NCBI RefSeq assembly: GCF_026191725.2
Contig: NZ_CP120863.1
Location: forward strand, 3,948,001-4,012,000
Source of the DNA: Roseibium porphyridii
GTDB taxonomy: Bacteria; Pseudomonadota; Alphaproteobacteria; Rhizobiales; Stappiaceae
Length of the DNA: 64,000 nucleotides
Direction: 5' to 3'
Below the pieces are notes generated by a model. That model saw only the letters and a program-made list of their open reading frames with translations. It had not been told where the DNA came from and searched no databases. A program made the translations under genes and the position numbers. This document shows positions 43,216-51,194 of the stretch, piece by piece. The stretch's first letter is position 1; each line of letters starts with the position of its first letter.

Positions 43216-45249
43216 ATGACCGAGACACCTCAAAACGCCAAAGTTGTTTTTCAGCCCAGCGGGCGACGCGGCACTTTTCCCGTCGGCACCCCCCTGCTTG
43301 ATGCAGCTCGCTCACTTGGCGTCTATGTGGAATCTGTATGTGGAGGACGTGGCATTTGCGGGCGGTGCCAGGTGACCGTGTCCGAAGGGCAATTTGCCAA
43401 GGAAAACGTCATCAGCTCGGCTGAACACCTGGAAGGTGCGACTGAGGCCGAAACCCGCTATGCCACCTTGCGCAAACTGCCCGAGGATCGGCGTCTTTCC
43501 TGCCAGGCGAAAATTCTCGGGGACCTGGTGGTCGACATTCCGACCGACGCGCAAACGAACCGGCAGGTGGTCCGTAAGCGCGCCGAAGCCAAACAGATCG
43601 AGGCGGATAGCGCAATTTCGCTCGTGAGCGTTTCCATTGACGAACCAGACATGGAAACACCACGAGGAGACATCGACCGCCTTCGCGATGCCCTGATCGC
43701 TGCAACTGGCCTTGCTGACCTCGTCTTTGATCCTGCCCTGCTTCCTGGCGTTCAAGTCATGTTGCGCAAGGCAAACTGGAACGTAACGGCAGCCATTCAT
43801 CAGGATCTTGGAACATTACCAACACTGATTGCCCTTTGGCCGGGTGAAAAGAAAGCTGTCTACGGTCTCGCGGTCGACATCGGCTCCACGACCATTGCAG
43901 CTCATTTGTGCAATCTGCAAAACGGTCGAACAGTTTCTTCAGCCGGCACATCAAATCCGCAGATCCGCTTTGGTGAAGATCTGATGTCCCGGGTGTCCTA
44001 TGTTCAGATGAACCCGGCGAAACTACCCGACCTTACGAAGGCGGTTCGTGAGGCGGTCAACGCGCTTGTTGGCAAACTTGTTGGCGATGTCGGCGCTGAC
44101 CGTTCCGACGTGCTTGATGCGACCTTTGTCGGCAACCCTGTGATGCATCACCTGTTTCTTGGAATTGATCCGGTGGAGCTTGGTGGAGCCCCCTTCGCAC
44201 TCGCCGCCTCCGATGCGATGAACCTGGTTGCGCGTGATCTGGATCTGGAACTCAATCCAGGGGCGCGTGTCTACATGCTGCCATGTATCGCCGGGCACGT
44301 TGGCGCTGATGCTGCGGCAGCGACCCTGTCTGAAAGCCCTTATTCACACGACGAGATCACTCTGCTGGTCGACGTCGGCACCAATGCGGAAATCGTCCTT
44401 GGAAACAAGGATCGCCTGCTTGCAGCCTCCTCCCCGACGGGACCGGCCTTTGAAGGAGCAGAAATCTCGTCCGGCCAACGCGCTGCTCCCGGCGCGATCG
44501 AGCGCATTCGGATCGACAAGGAGACGCTGGAACCGCGCTTCAAGGTCATTGGCGTCGACGAGTGGTCCGACGAGGAAGGGTTTGCCGAGAAAATCGATAG
44601 TGTCGGCGTCACTGGCATTTGCGGCTCGGGTATCATCGAGGCCGTTGCGGAAATGTTTCTTGCCGGTTTGATCACCGAAGACGGCGTCATCAACGGCAAT
44701 ATGGCTGCACGAACAACGCGCATTCGGTCGCAAGGCCGCACCTTTTCCTATTCGATCGCCGAAGATGGTGTCGAAATTTCAATCCTTCAGACCGACATTC
44801 GCGCGATACAGCTTGCCAAGGGCGCTCTATATGCCGGCGTAAAGCTGCTGCAGGACAAACTCGGTACCTATCACCTTGACCGTATTCGCCTGGCGGGTGC
44901 TTTCGGCAGCTATATCGATCCCAAATATGCGATGATCCTCGGACTGATACCCGACTGCTCTCTTGAAGGTGTGACCGGCGTCGGCAACGCCGCAGGCACC
45001 GGGGCACGCATGGCGTTGCTCAACCGCGGCTATCGTCGGGAAATCGAACAGACGGTGCGCGATATCGAGAAAATTGAAACCGCACTGGAACCGAAATTTC
45101 AGGAGCATTTCGTCAACGCAATGGCATTGCCGAACAAGGCAGACAGCTTCCCGCACCTGCGCTCCGCTGTCGAACTGCCTGAGCCGTTGCAAACCTCGTC
45201 ACCAGAGACCGGAACCGGCGAGCGGCGCAGACGCCGTCGAAGAGGATAG
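43216..45249 (+). CDS. Reductive activase of corrinoid protein (2Fe-2S plus ASKHA)
   Basis: ATP-dependent enzyme that restores inactive Co(II) corrinoid protein to Co(I) (RamA/RACo type, DUF4445). The 677-residue protein opens with a ferredoxin domain: cysteines 42, 48, 51 and 96 (ESVCGGRGICGRCQ, RRLSCQAK) bind a 2Fe-2S cluster. After a linker comes the ASKHA ATPase part: GLAVDIGSTTIAAHLCNLQN, VDVGTNAEIVLGNKDRLLAA and GICGSGIIEAVAEMFLAGLI. Ferredoxin-first order with no extra 4Fe-4S is the RACo arrangement. It ends in an Arg-rich tail. It belongs functionally with the corrinoid genes upstream, although a terminator separates them. Confidence 0.93.
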   Translation: MTETPQNAKVVFQPSGRRGTFPVGTPLLDAARSLGVYVESVCGGRGICGRCQVTVSEGQFAKENVISSAEHLEGATEAETRYATLRKLPEDRRLSCQAKILGDLVVDIPTDAQTNRQVVRKRAEAKQIEADSAISLVSVSIDEPDMETPRGDIDRLRDALIAATGLADLVFDPALLPGVQVMLRKANWNVTAAIHQDLGTLPTLIALWPGEKKAVYGLAVDIGSTTIAAHLCNLQNGRTVSSAGTSNPQIRFGEDLMSRVSYVQMNPAKLPDLTKAVREAVNALVGKLVGDVGADRSDVLDATFVGNPVMHHLFLGIDPVELGGAPFALAASDAMNLVARDLDLELNPGARVYMLPCIAGHVGADAAAATLSESPYSHDEITLLVDVGTNAEIVLGNKDRLLAASSPTGPAFEGAEISSGQRAAPGAIERIRIDKETLEPRFKVIGVDEWSDEEGFAEKIDSVGVTGICGSGIIEAVAEMFLAGLITEDGVINGNMAARTTRIRSQGRTFSYSIAEDGVEISILQTDIRAIQLAKGALYAGVKLLQDKLGTYHLDRIRLAGAFGSYIDPKYAMILGLIPDCSLEGVTGVGNAAGTGARMALLNRGYRREIEQTVRDIEKIETALEPKFQEHFVNAMALPNKADSFPHLRSAVELPEPLQTSSPETGTGERRRRRRRG

Positions 45250-45273
45250 TCGGCAACGCGTGTTGGAACAGGT

Positions 45274-46452
45274 TTATCCTGCGCCTGCCAGACGGACGTC
45301 CCAGGCTGGAGCCTCTGTCATCGTCATGTTCAGGCGATCGGCAACGTCCTTGCCAATGGCAAAGCCGTTTTTACCGGCAACTGCACTCAGATGATTGCCC
45401 CGTACGCTTGACCACTCTGCCTTCGGCAAAAATCGATGCCAAGTGTCCCATGGATCGCAGCTTTGCGGTTTGAGGCCGCTTGCCCTGTAGAAGACGAGAT
45501 GCTCACCATAGGCTTCTGGTTGATAAAGACCGCGCATTCGCAGCAATTGCTTTCCGGCGTTTTCATATTTTGGTGTGTGACCGTAGACCCACTCCGGCGC
45601 CATTTCCGGGTACCTGAGAGATGTCGGCCTGTAAAACCTGAAAAGTATCGGGCTCAGCCGCCGCGCCAGGACTTTTCTGGGCAATGACACCGTTGTGGAA
45701 ACGGCTGGGCTCGTTTTGCGTTGGCTTGACGTCAAGGCGGCTTTGATTTTTCCCAGACGGCTGAGAATTTTCCTGCCGACAACGCGCGCCCAGATCCCGA
45801 GTGGCCACGCATGTTCACTTTGATGTGTATCGATCAGCCCGAGAAAACTGACTTCCGAGCCTGCAGCCTTTAGCTTTCGCGCCAGCTCAAGTGCAACAAC
45901 ACCTCCAAACGAATAGCCGAGCAAACGAACCGGCACGCCCTTGAACCTTTGTTCAATGACGTGACAGCAGGCTTCCACTTCGTCTTCAACAACAGCAGGC
46001 GCAGTATGATGCCTTCCGAATTGTGTCTGGCGGACACCGTAGATGGCACCTCTGAAATCGAGACCCGCCAAGATGTTTTTCAACTCCAGAAAGCAGCTTG
46101 CCCCTCCGGCGAAGACAAAAAGCGGCACACTTTCGTCGCCTTCCTTGAGCAAAATCAGCTTGGGAATGTCCTGGTATTGTCTTTGCCGAACGGCCCTGGC
46201 GAGAGACTTGATGTTCGGCCAGACATAAAAACAATTCACATCGAGTTCGATGCCGGTGCTCTTGTAAACACCTTGAACGAACTTCAGAACTTTATTGATG
46301 TTGAAATGATCATTGAGGTCTTCACGAGACGTGACAATGCGCCCAAGTACGTTGGACGCTTCTCTGGTCAATATTTTTTCGATGTCGAGCGACACCCTTC
46401 CCCCTGAAACCGATACGACCTGCTGGACCCCTTTGATGCATACATAACACAA
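45274..46452 (-). CDS. Orphan thioesterase with an inactive carrier-like N-terminus
   Basis: About 370-392 residues. The N-terminal 90 residues follow the fold pattern of a peptidyl/acyl carrier domain (DHFNINKVLKFVQGVYKSTG, WPNIKSLARAVR), but the phosphopantetheine-bearing Ser is not there (Asn-Ile-Asn in its place). The rest is a type I thioesterase of the NRPS/PKS kind: nucleophile Ser in LLGYSFGGVVALELA, Asp in LIDTHQ, and late His in VRGNHLSAVA. No synthetase is nearby, so it may be a stand-alone hydrolase. Start is uncertain: TTG 46452 or GTG 46395 (short spacing to AGGGGG). Confidence 0.75.
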   Translation of the reverse strand: MCYVCIKGVQQVVSVSGGRVSLDIEKILTREASNVLGRIVTSREDLNDHFNINKVLKFVQGVYKSTGIELDVNCFYVWPNIKSLARAVRQRQYQDIPKLILLKEGDESVPLFVFAGGASCFLELKNILAGLDFRGAIYGVRQTQFGRHHTAPAVVEDEVEACCHVIEQRFKGVPVRLLGYSFGGVVALELARKLKAAGSEVSFLGLIDTHQSEHAWPLGIWARVVGRKILSRLGKIKAALTSSQRKTSPAVSTTVSLPRKVLARRLSPILFRFYRPTSLRYPEMAPEWVYGHTPKYENAGKQLLRMRGLYQPEAYGEHLVFYRASGLKPQSCDPWDTWHRFLPKAEWSSVRGNHLSAVAGKNGFAIGKDVADRLNMTMTEAPAWDVRLAGAG

Positions 46453-46598
46453 CCCCCGCGTGAAACGACGCTCGAATTTCCGTTATGGTAAACGAATGGC
46501 AAGCAAGCACTGCTTGCAGGCAACTGGCGTGAAACGAAGACAACTCTCAGCACGCCATTTGTGAAGTTTGTTCGCTGTTGTTTGCGTAAATCCAGTCT

Positions 46599-47426
46599 TC
46601 ACGGATCCCAAAAATACTGCTCGCGCAACCGTCGCCAGATCTTTTCGCCAATAAGACAATCATAGGGTTCCTCAAAGCGGATCTGCGCCTTGAGAACCTT
46701 GGGCGCTTCAGCTGGCACCCGCCCACCGATTTCCAGGATAAGCTTGCGGCGCACGGCATCCGGAAACTGTGCCCATTCGATTACCGGGATCACAAAGCTT
46801 GCCGGCCCGCCTGTTACACACCGGCGATAATACTCATCAAGATCCGGAATATTGAACTGAAACCCAATGCCGCCCTTGGTCATCAATGGGAGCCCGTTGA
46901 TGACAAGCCCCGCCTCCACCGCGGCATCTCTCACAGGTGTCACTGGAAGCCCCTGATTGTTCGGTCCGTCGCCTGAGATATCGATGACCTTGCGATCCGT
47001 TTCGAAAGGCACGTCGGCAAGTATTGAGGCTGCATGCCGAATTGCACCCGAAATGGACGTACGGCGTTGTCCGAAAGACCTGTCATTCAGAATCTTGTCG
47101 GCGAAGGTCAACGCATCTTCCTGCGTTTCGATGACAGACCAGCCGACGATTTCGCGGGCGTGATTTTCGTTGGCCCATTCGAACATCATCAGTGCGATCC
47201 GACCGTGAGCTCCAAGCTCGATTGCGCGAACGACTTCAGGACTAGAGATTGCCGCTGCGTAGCCTTTGCGCTGGATCTCAAGTTCTTCCGGAGACATGGA
47301 GCGGGAGACGTCGACCGCCAAAACAAGCGCAACATCGACTTTTTCCTGCCCAGAAGCTGGAGCAAGAAGGGCAAGAAGTCCCAGCAATGCGCCGGTCCAG
47401 GACCGGAATGGGGCAATCTTCCACAT
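46599..47426 (-). CDS. DUF1194 exported von Willebrand factor A-like protein
   Basis: About 275 residues. The start at 47426 gives a signal sequence (FRSWTGALLGLLALLAPASG); the longer frame has no such start. The DUF1194 core carries a metal-ion-dependent adhesion site: DVSRSMS (DxSxS) in ALVLAVDVSRSMSPEELEIQ, with DISGDGPNNQGLP downstream. Members are exported proteins of unknown function typical of alphaproteobacteria. Divergent from the enoyl-CoA hydratase gene over about 170 bases. Confidence 0.87.
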   Translation of the reverse strand: MWKIAPFRSWTGALLGLLALLAPASGQEKVDVALVLAVDVSRSMSPEELEIQRKGYAAAISSPEVVRAIELGAHGRIALMMFEWANENHAREIVGWSVIETQEDALTFADKILNDRSFGQRRTSISGAIRHAASILADVPFETDRKVIDISGDGPNNQGLPVTPVRDAAVEAGLVINGLPLMTKGGIGFQFNIPDLDEYYRRCVTGGPASFVIPVIEWAQFPDAVRRKLILEIGGRVPAEAPKVLKAQIRFEEPYDCLIGEKIWRRLREQYFWDP

Positions 47427-47595
47427 CGACCGAGGATAACCGATCCGGCGCAAACCGTCAGCTGCCTGCTTCAGGGACCTGATAAACGATCTGTGATCGG
47501 AAACCTCGCAAGCCGGCCCTATTGAACACACCACTATGGAAGCCGGGATTGGATCAGGTATAAGACCAACAACGGATCAGTTCACGGAGTGCCCC

Positions 47596-48417
47596 ATGTC
47601 CGAAGCCGCAGCGAATGACGACGCCCAAAAGCCCCTGCTTTCCACACTTCTTCACGAAGGTGTCTATCGCATTGTCATGCAGCGTCCAGAACGTATGAAT
47701 GCGCTCTCGCGAGAGATGATGAGCGCTTTATCGGATGAGCTGACAAAAGCAGAAGCCGATCCGAATGTTCGTGTTGTTCTGCTTGGAGCGGAAGGCAAGG
47801 TGTTCTGTGCTGGTCACGATTTGAAGGAACTGACCGCGGCACGGGCCGAAAGCGACGGCGGAAAAGAAACTTACCAGGTGATCATGCGGCAGTGTTCGGA
47901 CCTGATGCAGCAGATCGTCCGACATCCAAAACCCGTGATAGCGGTGGTAACCGGCGTTGCAACGGCCGCCGGATGTCAGCTGGTTGCTTCGTGCGATCTT
48001 GCAATTGCGACCGACACGGCGACCTTCTGCACGCCGGGTGTCAATATCGGTCTGTTCTGCTCTACGCCCATGGTTGCCCTGTCGAGAAATGTGGCTCCGA
48101 AACAGGCTATGGAAATGCTTTTAACAGGAGAAAGCATAGACGCATCGACCGCCAAGGACTTCGGCCTGATCAACCGCATCGTTCCTGGTGACTATCTGGA
48201 GCAGGTTGTCCAGAAATACGCCGAAGTCATCGCATCCAAGTCTGCAAAGACTCTCAAGATCGGGAAAGAAGCCTTCTACCGCCAGCTGGAGATGCCGCTT
48301 GCCGAGGCTTACGACTTTGCTGCCGAAACCATGGTGGAAAATATGATGGCCAAAGATGCAGAGGAAGGAATTTCAGCCTTTCTGCAAAAGCGTAAACCCG
48401 AATGGACCGACACCTGA
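47596..48417 (+). CDS. Enoyl-CoA hydratase/isomerase-family protein
   Basis: A 273-residue crotonase-fold protein. The oxyanion-hole motifs are clear: VFCAGHDLKEL and AAGCQLVASCDLAIAT. Of the two catalytic glutamates of classical hydratases, the position after CTPGVNIGL does not show an obvious Glu, so it may be a non-classical member (family also includes isomerases and hydrolases). GGAG precedes the ATG at 47596. The DUF3052 gene follows after 33 bases. Confidence 0.88.
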   Translation: MSEAAANDDAQKPLLSTLLHEGVYRIVMQRPERMNALSREMMSALSDELTKAEADPNVRVVLLGAEGKVFCAGHDLKELTAARAESDGGKETYQVIMRQCSDLMQQIVRHPKPVIAVVTGVATAAGCQLVASCDLAIATDTATFCTPGVNIGLFCSTPMVALSRNVAPKQAMEMLLTGESIDASTAKDFGLINRIVPGDYLEQVVQKYAEVIASKSAKTLKIGKEAFYRQLEMPLAEAYDFAAETMVENMMAKDAEEGISAFLQKRKPEWTDT

Positions 48418-48450
48418 GGTGACAGTTGTTTCAGCGAGGTGGGAACGACC

Positions 48451-48885
48451 ATGACACAAGCTGGCTATTCCGGTCGCCCCCTCTCGGCAAAGCTCGGACT
48501 GAAGCCCGGAATGACTTGCTGGCGACAGGGCATGCCTCAGGAAATTGCCGAGCTACTGAAGGCGCAGGAGCCAGCTCTAACTCTGCTCACAAGCGCTGAA
48601 CCAGGACTGGATTGTGCCCATGTCTTCGTGACCGAACGAGATGACCTGGAAACTCAACTTCTGCACCTCAGAGACTCCCTTGCACCGAACGGCATGATCT
48701 GGATCTCCTGGCCCAAGAAAGCCAGCAAGGTGCCGACGACCGTCACAGAAGATGTCATTCGTGATGTCTGCTTGCCGATCGGTTTTGTCGACATAAAAGT
48801 CTGCGCCGTCGATGCAACCTGGTCAGGATTGAAGTTGGTAATCCGCAAGGAACTGCGCGCTCAACAGGCAGAAAAACTCTCTTGA
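48451..48885 (+). CDS. DUF3052 family protein
   Basis: A 144-residue protein of the DUF3052 family. The pattern YSGRPLSAKLGLKPGMTCWR, the VFVTERDDLETQL middle and GMIWISWPKKASKVPTTVTE are family hallmarks. Function unknown; it resembles a degenerate methyltransferase-like or CheY-like fold. GAGGTGGGA precedes the ATG at 48451. It follows the enoyl-CoA hydratase by 33 bases. Confidence 0.85.
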   Translation: MTQAGYSGRPLSAKLGLKPGMTCWRQGMPQEIAELLKAQEPALTLLTSAEPGLDCAHVFVTERDDLETQLLHLRDSLAPNGMIWISWPKKASKVPTTVTEDVIRDVCLPIGFVDIKVCAVDATWSGLKLVIRKELRAQQAEKLS

Positions 48886-48902
48886 AGAGGTGAAAGTCCG
48901 GT

Positions 48903-49778
48903 TCACTGCTGAAGCGGCAAATAGATATCTGTTATCGCCTCATGCTCGGCTACATCCGGAAAAAAGCTGACGCGTTCGACAAAGAGTGGAAAATCTCGAA
49001 GGGTTTCCCCGCTTGCCGGAAGCCAGTCCTTATAGAATTCGCGAATTGCATCATCGGCATTTTCAAGCGGCCCTCTATGCCGGAACACCGCACAACGCCC
49101 ACCGGGAATGATACCGGTTTCGACCCCAAAAGTGTTTTTCTCAACAGGCCTTTCGACCTTGCAGCAAATGCCGAACCGAAAGGCCTCGGCTGGCGCTGTC
49201 TTTGGATCATCGTAAAAAAGGTTATACGTCGCACTCTTTGAGGGCGGTGTGCCGAAGTCCTTGCGCCAGGCAATGAACTTTCGAACGGATGCCGGAATTT
49301 GTGCTGGCGGTCCACGGTGCTCCAGACTCGCGACCAAGGTTTCTTCAAATGTGACGATGCGCACCTCTTCGGCACTGAGTTCGACGTTCCGCATAATCTC
49401 TCCTTTCAAATCCAATATCGGTTGATAAGTTTCTTGCCAGCGTGACCAGTCGGGCAACTTTCGGAACGCGCTCGGGCTCTGACCGAAGACACGTTTGAAG
49501 GCACGGGAAAAGCTCTCCAGGTTTTCGTAGTGGGCGTTGAAAGCAACCTCGGTGATGGGTGTCTCATGTCGGAAGGCAAGTTGCAGACCAGCGCGCCTGA
49601 ACCGCATAAGACGCTGATAATCGGCAACCCCCATACCGACAAATGCAGAAAACTGCCGCTGAAAGTGGAACCTTGAACAGGCTGCAGCGGTCGCCAATGC
49701 AGCAATATCCAAGGGCGCATCGAGTGTTGTATCGATTTTTTCCAGCGTGTCTTCTAAACGCTTCTTGATTGCGTTCAT
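48903..49778 (-). CDS. AraC-type regulator with GyrI-like effector domain
   Basis: A 291-residue regulator with an N-terminal AraC double helix-turn-helix (LATAAACSRFHFQRQFSAFV; ITEVAFNAHYENLESFSRAF) and a C-terminal GyrI-like ligand-binding domain from about 125 (VRIVTFEETLVASLEHRGPP, AVFRHRGPLENADDAIREFY). This is the Rob/SoxS-BmrR-like layout used for detecting small, often toxic, molecules. Convergent with DUF3052 over a short gap; GGGAAA lies upstream of the ATG. Confidence 0.88.
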   Translation of the reverse strand: MNAIKKRLEDTLEKIDTTLDAPLDIAALATAAACSRFHFQRQFSAFVGMGVADYQRLMRFRRAGLQLAFRHETPITEVAFNAHYENLESFSRAFKRVFGQSPSAFRKLPDWSRWQETYQPILDLKGEIMRNVELSAEEVRIVTFEETLVASLEHRGPPAQIPASVRKFIAWRKDFGTPPSKSATYNLFYDDPKTAPAEAFRFGICCKVERPVEKNTFGVETGIIPGGRCAVFRHRGPLENADDAIREFYKDWLPASGETLRDFPLFVERVSFFPDVAEHEAITDIYLPLQQ

Positions 49779-49958
49779 CTGGTGTTTCCCAAGCCTGTCT
49801 CTTGCCTCTGACTCAACTTGTCTAGACGCTGTCCAACAGATTTGCCTGACCGTACGTGCGCTTTTTCAAAGTTGTGACCTTTTGTGCTCTCTGCCACCCT
49901 TGCAGCATCCTCCGGTTTCGCATTGGATGGCGCCAGACACAAAAGGGATACTTTGACG

Positions 49959-50489
49959 ATGAACCACGACGGATATTCCGATGCCTACATCAAAGGCATT
50001 CTGGACGAGGTCAAAACTGTTGCCATGATCGGGGCGAGTGCCAACTCCGTACGTCCGTCCTTTTTTGTGCTCAAATATCTGCTGTCTAAAGGCTATGACG
50101 TTTGGCCGATCAACCCTGGCCAGGCTGGCAAAGAAATTCTTGGCCAGAAGGTGTACGCGTCGATGGATGACCTGCCAGCCATTCCCGACATGATCGACAT
50201 CTTCAGAAATTCAGAAGCGGCGGGACAAATTATCGACCAGGTGATCTCGAACCAGAAGTTGCCGAAGGTAATCTGGATGCAATTGATGGTTCGCCATGAT
50301 GAGGCCGCAAAACGAGCTGAAGATGCCGGGATAAAGGTGGTTATGAACCGCTGTCCCAAGATCGAATATGGTCGGTTGTCCGGTGAGATCGGTTGGGCGG
50401 GTGTCAACTCGAGGACTCTGTCCTCGAAGCGCCCATCCCTGAAATCTGGGTTCCAACACCGTGGACTATCCGGGGACAAAGACGGTTAG
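49959..50489 (+). CDS. CoA-binding domain protein (YccU type)
   Basis: About 176 residues; single Rossmann-like CoA-binding domain. The family motif is VKTVAMIGASANSVRPSFFV, followed by GYDVWPINPGQAGKEILGQK and VIWMQLMVRHDEAAKRAEDA. GGGA lies ten bases upstream of the ATG at 49959; the longer frame is atypical. The final 30 residues are basic and extend past the usual end. No known substrate. Confidence 0.88.
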   Translation: MNHDGYSDAYIKGILDEVKTVAMIGASANSVRPSFFVLKYLLSKGYDVWPINPGQAGKEILGQKVYASMDDLPAIPDMIDIFRNSEAAGQIIDQVISNQKLPKVIWMQLMVRHDEAAKRAEDAGIKVVMNRCPKIEYGRLSGEIGWAGVNSRTLSSKRPSLKSGFQHRGLSGDKDG

Positions 50490-50601
50490 AAAAATGCCGC
50501 CAGCTTCGACATTGCATGTGACTGGTTTGGATGGCGTCTCGTCGACCAAACCCTTTCAACCGGACATCAAGTCCGGAAACATGTTCGAAGAGGGGGACAG
50601 A

Positions 50602-50805
50602 ATGCAGGAACCGACCCTGTTTACGGCGTTTGAACTGGTTTTGATGGCGATGGCTGGCTTGGTGTCATTCGTTTTGTTTGTGATCTCAAACCGCGCAAAA
50701 CCCGGATCGCCTTTCGCCGACCGTGACGAAAGCTGGTCTGAAAAAGGGTTCCAAAGGCAGGGCAAAGGGTCGAATAGGCGTTCATCGCAAACCAAACGCG
50801 CTTAA
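50602..50805 (+). CDS. Small single-pass membrane protein
   Basis: A 67-residue protein from an ATG preceded by GAGGGGGA. One hydrophobic segment (FELVLMAMAGLVSFVLFVIS) is followed by a basic, Ser/Arg-rich cytoplasmic tail. The frame can be extended upstream to 50461, but the ribosome binding site and membrane start favour 50602. The stop codon lies inside the terminator hairpin. Function unknown. Confidence 0.6.
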   Translation: MQEPTLFTAFELVLMAMAGLVSFVLFVISNRAKPGSPFADRDESWSEKGFQRQGKGSNRRSSQTKRA

Positions 50806-50821
50806 AGATTTAAGCTTTTTT
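50800..50821 (+). terminator. Rho-independent terminator overlapping the small membrane protein stop
   Basis: GCTTAA / TTAAGC with loop AGAT (50800-50815), followed by six T residues. The TAA stop of the 67-residue protein is in the first arm. Confidence 0.72.
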
Positions 50822-50938
50822 GATGAGATGTTTCGTTGATCTTTGCACAAATGCAGAGAACTGATTTTCCTGTTTCTCCATATTGGCGGGTCAACACTCG
50901 CAGTTGCAGGTCCGCATTCATAAGCACAGGAGGTGCTC

Positions 50939-51064
50939 ATGTTTACTATGGTAAGTGATACAGTCCTCTTGGCGCTGTGCCTCCCCATTTTGGCGATCGC
51001 CCTGGTGTTCGGTGTCTATTTTCTGATGAGACTGAACCAAGGAGATGACATCTCTAATCAGTAG
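50939..51064 (+). CDS. 41-residue membrane micro-protein
   Basis: Short frame from ATG 50939 to TAG 51062-51064. It is preceded by AGGAGGT with a four-base spacing, an essentially perfect ribosome binding site. The product has one long hydrophobic helix (LLALCLPILAIALVFGVYFL) between a short N-terminus and a charged end (RLNQGDDISNQ). Its size keeps it below most gene-calling limits. It sits 130 bases before metY. Function unknown. Confidence 0.6.
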   Translation: MFTMVSDTVLLALCLPILAIALVFGVYFLMRLNQGDDISNQ

Positions 51065-51135
51065 TCCGCATTGCGCATTGTTCGCGTTTTCAGAACTACA
51101 ATTTTTGCTCCCGTCCGGAAATCGGAAAATCCTGC

Positions 51136-51188
51136 TTTGACCTCCCTGAGGCCTTCGGTCAAACTGGCCGCCAATCCAAAAGGGAGGT
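51136..51188 (+). promoter_or_regulatory. metY leader with two competing helices (possible pseudoknot)
   Basis: TTTGACC (51136-51142) is complementary to GGTCAAA (51157-51163), a 7-bp hairpin. ACCTCCCT (51140-51147) is complementary to AGGGAGGT (51181-51188), which is the metY ribosome binding site. The helices share bases 51140-51142, so they compete, or coexist as an H-type pseudoknot through TCCCT/AGGGA. This would gate translation of metY. SAM-II riboswitches precede such genes in alphaproteobacteria, but the SAM-II consensus is not visible here. Confidence 0.55.
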
Positions 51189-51194
51189 TAATTA

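Noticed and set aside
51065..51194. SAM-II riboswitch upstream of metY
   Set aside because: The gene is a typical SAM-II target, but the conserved core bases were not visible. Only the complementarity to the ribosome binding site is reported.
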